This document shows positions 5,880-9,548 of a DNA stretch of 9,548 nucleotides, in pieces. The DNA comes from Gammaproteobacteria bacterium (GTDB taxonomy: Bacteria > Pseudomonadota > Gammaproteobacteria > JAABTG01). Position 1 is the stretch's first letter. Each line of letters starts with the position of its first letter. The translations under genes were made by a program, and so were the position numbers. The notes under the pieces were generated by a model. It had not been told where the DNA came from, searched no databases, and saw only the letters and a program-made list of their open reading frames with translations. The stretch spans positions 1 to 9,548 of the forward strand of contig JASJBY010000197.1 in NCBI GenBank assembly GCA_030066245.1, given 5' to 3'.

Positions 5880-7621
5880 CGATCGCCCTGCAAGGTATCT
5901 GCGCGTCGAAAGGCGTTGCCATCGGCCACATCTACATCGTCGATCGCGGTCAGCTCGACGTGAACGAGTATCTGCTTGCCGCCAAGGATGTGGATGCGGA
6001 AGTGGCGCGTTTTCTCGATGCGGTGGGTATAGCGCGCAACGACCTGCGCGCGGTGCGTGAGCGCATCCCCGCGGATACCTCCGCGGATATTGCCGCCTTC
6101 ATAGACACCCATCTGCTGATGCTGGAGGACTCGGCCCTGACCAAGGCGCCGATCCAGTTAATCTGCGCCCGTCGCTGCAATGCCGAGTGGGCGCTCAAGC
6201 TGCAGCGCGATGCGCTGGTCAGCGTCTTCGAGGAAATGGACGACCCCTATCTGCGCACGCGCAAGGATGACGTGGAGCATGTGGTTGCCCGCATCCAGCG
6301 CATACTTCTGCGCCAGGACAAGCTGTACCACGAGAAACCCGACAGCCGGCTCGCCGGTCAGGTGGTTCTGGCAGACGACCTGACCCCGGCCGATACGGTG
6401 CTGCTGCTGCATCAGGGCATTGCCGGCTTCATCACCGAGTATGGTGGACCCACCTCCCATACGGCCATTCTCGGACGCAGTCTCGGAATTCCAGCCGTGG
6501 TCGGGCTTCACCAGGCCCGGCTCTACCTGCGCTCCGGGGACATGGTCGTTGTCGACGGCCGTGCCGGGGCTGTGCTGGTCGACCCTGACGAGCACACGCT
6601 GCAGCACTATCGCGACCGCCAGCAGCACATCAAGGACCAGCACGCCCTTCGCGACAAGCTGCGTGGGGCGCCAACCCGCACCCTGGACGGGACCGACATC
6701 GTGTTGCAGGCCAACATCGAGCTGCCGGAGGACGTGGACACGGTGCTTGACGTTAGCGCCGACGGGGTGGGGCTTTACCGGACCGAGTTTCTGTTCATGA
6801 ACCGGGATGAGATGCCGGGCGAAGAGGAACAGTATCAGACCTACCGCAACGTGGTGGAGGCGTTGGGGGGTGCGCCGGTGACATTGCGAACCCTCGATAT
6901 GGGCGCGGACAAGACCATCGACGGCGGCCGCTACGGCTCGTCCTGGTGCTCGAATCCGGCTCTCGGGCTGCGGGCCGTGCGCCTCTGCCTCAGCGAGCCG
7001 GCCCTGTTCCGCCCTCAGCTCAGGGCCATACTCAGGGCCTCGCAGCACGGCCCCGTGCGCCTGCTGGTACCCATGCTTTCCAACACGGAGGAAGTGGGTC
7101 AGGTTCTCCAACTCCTGGCCGAGTGTCGCCGAGAGCTGCAGCGCGACGGCCATGCCTTCGATGCAGGCATGCCGGTGGGTGCCATGGTCGAGGTTCCGGC
7201 GGCAGCGCTATGCGCGGATCTCTTCGCCAGGCAGCTCGATTTTCTCTCCATCGGCACCAATGACCTCATCCAATACACCATCGCCACGGACCGGGTGGAC
7301 GACGAGGTGAATTACCTCTATGACCCGCTGCACCCCGCGGTGCTCCGTCTCATCAAGATGACCATCAAGGCCGGTGAGTCCGCAGGGGTCTCGGTCAGCA
7401 TGTGTGGAGAAATGGCAGGCAACGCCCGTTATACGCGACTGCTGCTGGGCATGGGCCTGCGGGAGTTCAGCGTGCCACCCAACACGCTCCTGGAAATCAA
7501 GCAGGTGATCAATAGCAGCGACGCAGCGGCCCTAGGCAGAATGGCTCAGCGCGTCCTGCGTGCCGGAGACTGGAGTAAACGGGCCGCCGCCCTCGATCGT
7601 CTGAACAGCGGGGGAGGGTAA
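5876..7621 (+). CDS. ptsI: PEP-protein phosphotransferase (PTS enzyme I)
   Basis: This 581-residue enzyme autophosphorylates from PEP and passes the phosphate to HPr. The N-terminal region (about 1-145) includes the HPr-binding helices. The swivelling domain has GGPTSHTAILGRSLGIPAVVG with the phosphorylated His195 (His189 in E. coli). The C-terminal PEP-binding barrel shows GLYRTEFLFMNRD with Arg302, LDMGADK, GLRAVRL, MVEVPAAAL, FLSIGTNDLIQYT, and SMCGEMAGN with Cys510 (Cys502 in E. coli). There is no N-terminal GAF domain, so it is not a full EINtr of the E. coli PtsP type, although databases may label it ptsP. The start is a GTG that overlaps the HPr stop and is preceded by a strong GGAGAG. 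It converges on the TSUP gene across the heptad array. Confidence 0.96.
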   Translation: MTIALQGICASKGVAIGHIYIVDRGQLDVNEYLLAAKDVDAEVARFLDAVGIARNDLRAVRERIPADTSADIAAFIDTHLLMLEDSALTKAPIQLICARRCNAEWALKLQRDALVSVFEEMDDPYLRTRKDDVEHVVARIQRILLRQDKLYHEKPDSRLAGQVVLADDLTPADTVLLLHQGIAGFITEYGGPTSHTAILGRSLGIPAVVGLHQARLYLRSGDMVVVDGRAGAVLVDPDEHTLQHYRDRQQHIKDQHALRDKLRGAPTRTLDGTDIVLQANIELPEDVDTVLDVSADGVGLYRTEFLFMNRDEMPGEEEQYQTYRNVVEALGGAPVTLRTLDMGADKTIDGGRYGSSWCSNPALGLRAVRLCLSEPALFRPQLRAILRASQHGPVRLLVPMLSNTEEVGQVLQLLAECRRELQRDGHAFDAGMPVGAMVEVPAAALCADLFARQLDFLSIGTNDLIQYTIATDRVDDEVNYLYDPLHPAVLRLIKMTIKAGESAGVSVSMCGEMAGNARYTRLLLGMGLREFSVPPNTLLEIKQVINSSDAAALGRMAQRVLRAGDWSKRAAALDRLNSGGG

Positions 7622-7631
7622 TTCTTGAGAG

Positions 7632-7715
7632 GTGACTGGTGAATGGTGACTAGTGAATAGTGAGTGGTGAATAGGGACTCGTGACTCGTGAAGCGTGATT
7701 CGTGGGGCGTGACGG
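7632..7715 (+). repeat. Twelve-unit imperfect heptanucleotide tandem array
   Basis: The 84 bp divide exactly into twelve 7-bp units with consensus GTGANTR. Units 1-6 (7632-7673) alternate GTGA(C/G)TR and GTGAATR, giving a 14-bp higher-order period. Units 7-12 (7674-7715) are more diverged, and units 7-11 end in C. The array begins 10 bp after the ptsI stop and ends 2 bp before the TSUP stop, so it fills the convergent gap where a terminator would normally be. The plus strand is C-poor: 2 C against 16 G in the first 42 nt. Because 7 is not a multiple of 3, TGA and TAG occur in all three plus-strand frames. Confidence 0.9.
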
Positions 7716-7717
7716 GT

Positions 7718-8488
7718 TTAGTGCCATTCCTGCCAGATGAGCCTGCCGGCCATGGTCAGCACCACCAGCACGAAAACCGGGCGGATGAAGGGGGCGCCGA
7801 AGCGGATCGCGGAATGCGCACCGATGTGGGCACCGGCCATCACGCTCAGTCCCATCGCCAGCCCGACCCGGTAGTCCACCAGGCCGAGCGCCATGAAGGC
7901 AGCTAGCGACACGACGTTGCTGATGAAATTCATGAAACGGGCCACCCCGGAAGCGTGGACCAGGTCCATCCTGTAGAGCGCCACGCAGGCGGTGGTCCAG
8001 AAAGCCCCGGCGCCCGGGCCGAGGAAGCCGTCATAGTAGCCCAGACCGGTGCCCAGCATCGCGCTTGAGCGCCACCCCGGGCGCACGCTGACGCCGCCTT
8101 CGGTAGGGCCGTGAGGCCGTCGCAGTGCCACATACACTGCGGCGCCTGCTATCAGTACCGGTACCAGCTTGCGCAGCAGTTCCGCTGAGGTCAGCCAAAC
8201 GGAGAGCGTTCCCGCGACGGCGCCAAGGGTGGTTGCCAGGATCCCCACCCGCCAGAGGCGCGGCTTGAAAAGCCCTTTGCGTATGTAGGCCCGCGAGGCA
8301 CTGAAGGTGCCGAAACTCCCGGCCAGCTTGTTGGTGCCCAGGGCGACGTGCGGCGGCACGCCGGCGGTCAGCAGCGCGGGCAGGGCGATGAGGCCTCCGC
8401 CGCCCGCAATGGCATCGATCAGGCCGGCGGCGAATGCCGCCAGCAGCAGCCAAACCAGGCTCAGGGTGTCAGCGGAGACGGTTTCCAA
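7718..8488 (-). CDS. TSUP-family membrane permease (TauE/SafE)
   Basis: This is a 256-residue, strongly hydrophobic protein with about 7-8 membrane segments. It has the two half-repeat signatures of the TSUP/DUF81 family: DAIAGGGGLIALPALL (25-40) followed by ALGTNKL in the first half, and YYDGFLGPGAGAF followed by FMNFISNVVSLAAF in the second. Family members are inner-membrane transporters, often proposed to export sulfite or organosulfonates, but substrates are mostly unproven and nothing nearby reveals this one's. The start is the TTG at 8488 with GGAAA about 7 nt upstream; no ATG or GTG fits the family N-terminus. It diverges from polA and converges on ptsI, so it is probably transcribed alone. 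Confidence 0.93.
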   Translation of the reverse strand: METVSADTLSLVWLLLAAFAAGLIDAIAGGGGLIALPALLTAGVPPHVALGTNKLAGSFGTFSASRAYIRKGLFKPRLWRVGILATTLGAVAGTLSVWLTSAELLRKLVPVLIAGAAVYVALRRPHGPTEGGVSVRPGWRSSAMLGTGLGYYDGFLGPGAGAFWTTACVALYRMDLVHASGVARFMNFISNVVSLAAFMALGLVDYRVGLAMGLSVMAGAHIGAHSAIRFGAPFIRPVFVLVVLTMAGRLIWQEWH

Positions 8489-8743
8489 CGGCAGTTTCCG
8501 GGAGCCGCGTGGGTGTGGAGCGAAATCTGAAGCCCGCAGTATCGCATGGCAACGGGGCTGCGGGGGGATTGCCCGTCGCCACGGCCCGTGCTGGCGGTAC
8601 GGGCGCCATTTTCACCGGCGAGCGGCCGCGGACGCGGGGACGACGGAAAGGCGGCCGGTGGCGCAGCCCGGTTCCCCACCTCGGGACCCGGCAACGGGGG
8701 CTGAGCGTGCTCGCCGGGGGTGGGGCCGAAGAGCACGCTGGGT

Positions 8744-8749
8744 CATAAT
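8744..8749 (+). promoter_or_regulatory. polA: Candidate -10 element of polA
   Basis: CATAAT matches TATAAT at 5 of 6 positions and is the only AT-rich patch in this GC-rich gap. No recognisable -35 lies 16-18 bp upstream (the region around 8721-8726 reads TGGGGC). Initiation would fall near 8756, giving a leader of about 25 nt. Confidence 0.35.
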
Positions 8750-8755
8750 GCGCTC

Positions 8756-8765
8756 TCCTTAAGGA
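8756..8765. promoter_or_regulatory. 10-bp palindrome in the polA leader
   Basis: TCCTTAAGGA is a perfect palindrome placed 6 bp after the candidate -10, where transcription would start. It contains AAGGA, a Shine-Dalgarno core, but 16 nt from the polA ATG, which is too far for normal use. Flanking GGGTC (8740-8744) and GACCC (8764-8768) also pair. It may be an operator or a chance palindrome. Confidence 0.3.
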
Positions 8766-8781
8766 CCCGTCTGCACACAGC

Positions 8782-9548
8782 ATGAATCTGCCCAAGTCAC
8801 TCGTCCTCGTGGACGCATCCTCCTACCTGTTCCGCGCCTATCACGCGATGCCCCCGCTTACCAACTCCCAGGGAGAGCCTGTGGGCGCCATCTACGGCAT
8901 GGTCAACATGCTCAAGCGCCTGCTCGCGGACCATGACACGGCCTATGTAGGCCTGGTCTTCGATGCCGAGGGCAAGACCTTCCGGGATGACATGTATGCT
9001 GAGTACAAAGCCAACCGCTCGGCCATGCCGGACGAGCTTGCCCGACAGGTCGAGCCGATCCATGAGGTAGTCTCCGCCCTGGGTTTCCCGGTGGTCGAGG
9101 TGGCGGGAGTCGAGGCTGACGACGTCATCGGCACGCTGGCCCGGCGGGCGACCGCCCTCGGTGTGGAGACCATCGTATCAACCGGTGACAAGGACATGGC
9201 CCAGTTGGTCACCGATCACGTCACCCTCGTCAACACCATGGACGACTCGCGACTGGATCCGGCCGGTGTGGAGGCCAAGTTCGGCGTCAGGCCCGGGCTC
9301 ATGACCGACTTCCTGTCTCTGGTCGGTGACGCCATCGACAACGTGCCGGGGGTGCCGACGGTGGGTCCGAAGACGGCGGCCAAGTGGCTCCGCCAATTCG
9401 GCTCGCTCGATGCGGTCATGGAGAATGCCGCTGAGATTAAGGGCAAAGTTGGGGAGAAGCTGCGGTCCAGCCTGGAGCACCTGCCCCTGTCCCGCGACCT
9501 GGTCACCATCAAGTGCGACGTGGACGTGGGGCTGGAGCCCCTGGATCT
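8782..9548 (+). CDS. polA: DNA polymerase I, N-terminal 5'-3' exonuclease part
   Basis: The first 255 codons are present, out of about 900 or more expected; the gene runs off the right edge. The translation begins MNLPKSLVLVDASSYLFRAYHAMPPL, very like E. coli PolA. The metal-binding acidic residues of the FEN-type nuclease appear in LVDASSYLFRAYHA, GLVFDAEGKTFRDDMYAEYKANR, GVEADDVIGTLA and STGDKDMAQLV. The helix-hairpin-helix DNA-binding motif is GDAIDNVPGVPTVGPKTAAKWL. This domain removes RNA primers and flaps in lagging-strand synthesis and repair; the proofreading and polymerase domains are outside the window. The ATG at 8782 is the only sensible start, though no well-spaced ribosome site precedes it. 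Confidence 0.97.
   Translation, partial: MNLPKSLVLVDASSYLFRAYHAMPPLTNSQGEPVGAIYGMVNMLKRLLADHDTAYVGLVFDAEGKTFRDDMYAEYKANRSAMPDELARQVEPIHEVVSALGFPVVEVAGVEADDVIGTLARRATALGVETIVSTGDKDMAQLVTDHVTLVNTMDDSRLDPAGVEAKFGVRPGLMTDFLSLVGDAIDNVPGVPTVGPKTAAKWLRQFGSLDAVMENAAEIKGKVGEKLRSSLEHLPLSRDLVTIKCDVDVGLEPLD

Larger units (their letters stand above)
8489..8781. other. Divergent TSUP-polA intergenic region
   Basis: This 293-bp GC-rich gap contains no credible gene. It holds a hairpin GCCCGT-N9-ACGGGC (8584-8604) with a short ATTTT nearby. It also has a 9-bp inverted repeat CCGGCGAGC/GCTCGCCGG (8615-8623 and 8709-8717) with arms 85 bp apart, and the polA-proximal elements listed separately. Promoters for both divergent genes should lie here, but only a -10-like CATAAT for polA is visible; none is obvious for the TSUP gene. 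Confidence 0.6.

Noticed and set aside
4787..6112. 441-codon minus-strand open frame opposite hemD, HPr and the start of ptsI
   Set aside because: It spans three well-supported genes in antisense, with low-complexity Arg/Ser/His-rich composition and no family signature.
6158..7153. 331-codon minus-strand open frame opposite ptsI
   Set aside because: It is a shadow of the conserved enzyme I reading frame with no recognisable motif.
7632..7715. CRISPR array reading of the heptad repeats
   Set aside because: The unit is 7 bp with no spacers and imperfect copies, and there are no cas genes. It is a simple tandem repeat.
8307..8762. 151-codon plus-strand frame running from inside the TSUP gene towards polA
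   Set aside because: It is Arg/Ala/Pro-rich with no motif, half of it is antisense to a clear permease gene, and it has no convincing start.

Overview
The window is a GC-rich stretch of bacterial chromosome carrying nine housekeeping or core genes (seven complete, two cut by the edges) plus one permease gene. The gene order gshB-tonB-yqgE-ruvX, the hemC-hemD pair, an E. coli-like GshB and a separate HPr/enzyme I pair all point to a gammaproteobacterium. The high GC content and the missing hemX/hemY suggest something outside the enterics, perhaps a Chromatiales/Ectothiorhodospiraceae-type or Pseudomonas-like lineage; the genus cannot be fixed from this sequence.

Left block, minus strand (1-3620): a secreted thioredoxin-fold protein with a CRYC site, then gshB (glutathione synthetase), tonB (energy transducer), yqgE (UPF0301/AlgH) and the start of ruvX (YqgF, 4-bp overlap with yqgE). 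A near-consensus sigma70 promoter (TTGGCA-16-TATAAT) lies in the 227-bp gap before gshB. It implies a leader of about 120 nt containing two tiny open frames, one of which ends on the gshB start codon. yqgE has an extended -10 almost touching its ATG.

Middle block, plus strand (3781-7621): hemC and hemD (8-bp overlap) make hydroxymethylbilane and then uroporphyrinogen III. After 73 bp come an HPr-type phosphocarrier and PTS enzyme I (4-bp overlap, GTGA). No EIIA, permease or HPr kinase is visible. The divergent trx-hemC gap holds a perfect 9-bp inverted repeat with 21 bp between half-site centres.

Right block: ptsI and a TSUP (TauE/SafE) permease gene converge on a striking array of twelve imperfect 7-bp units (7632-7715, consensus GTGANTR). 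This array fills almost the whole intergenic space where a terminator would be expected. The permease gene and polA then diverge from a 293-bp GC-rich gap. polA is cut off after 255 codons, inside or just past the 5'-3' exonuclease domain.

I see no defence island, prophage, transposon, CRISPR array or new multigene system. The features most worth a second look are the heptad array, the gshB leader, the inverted repeats upstream of hemC, and the placement of HPr/EI behind hemCD.
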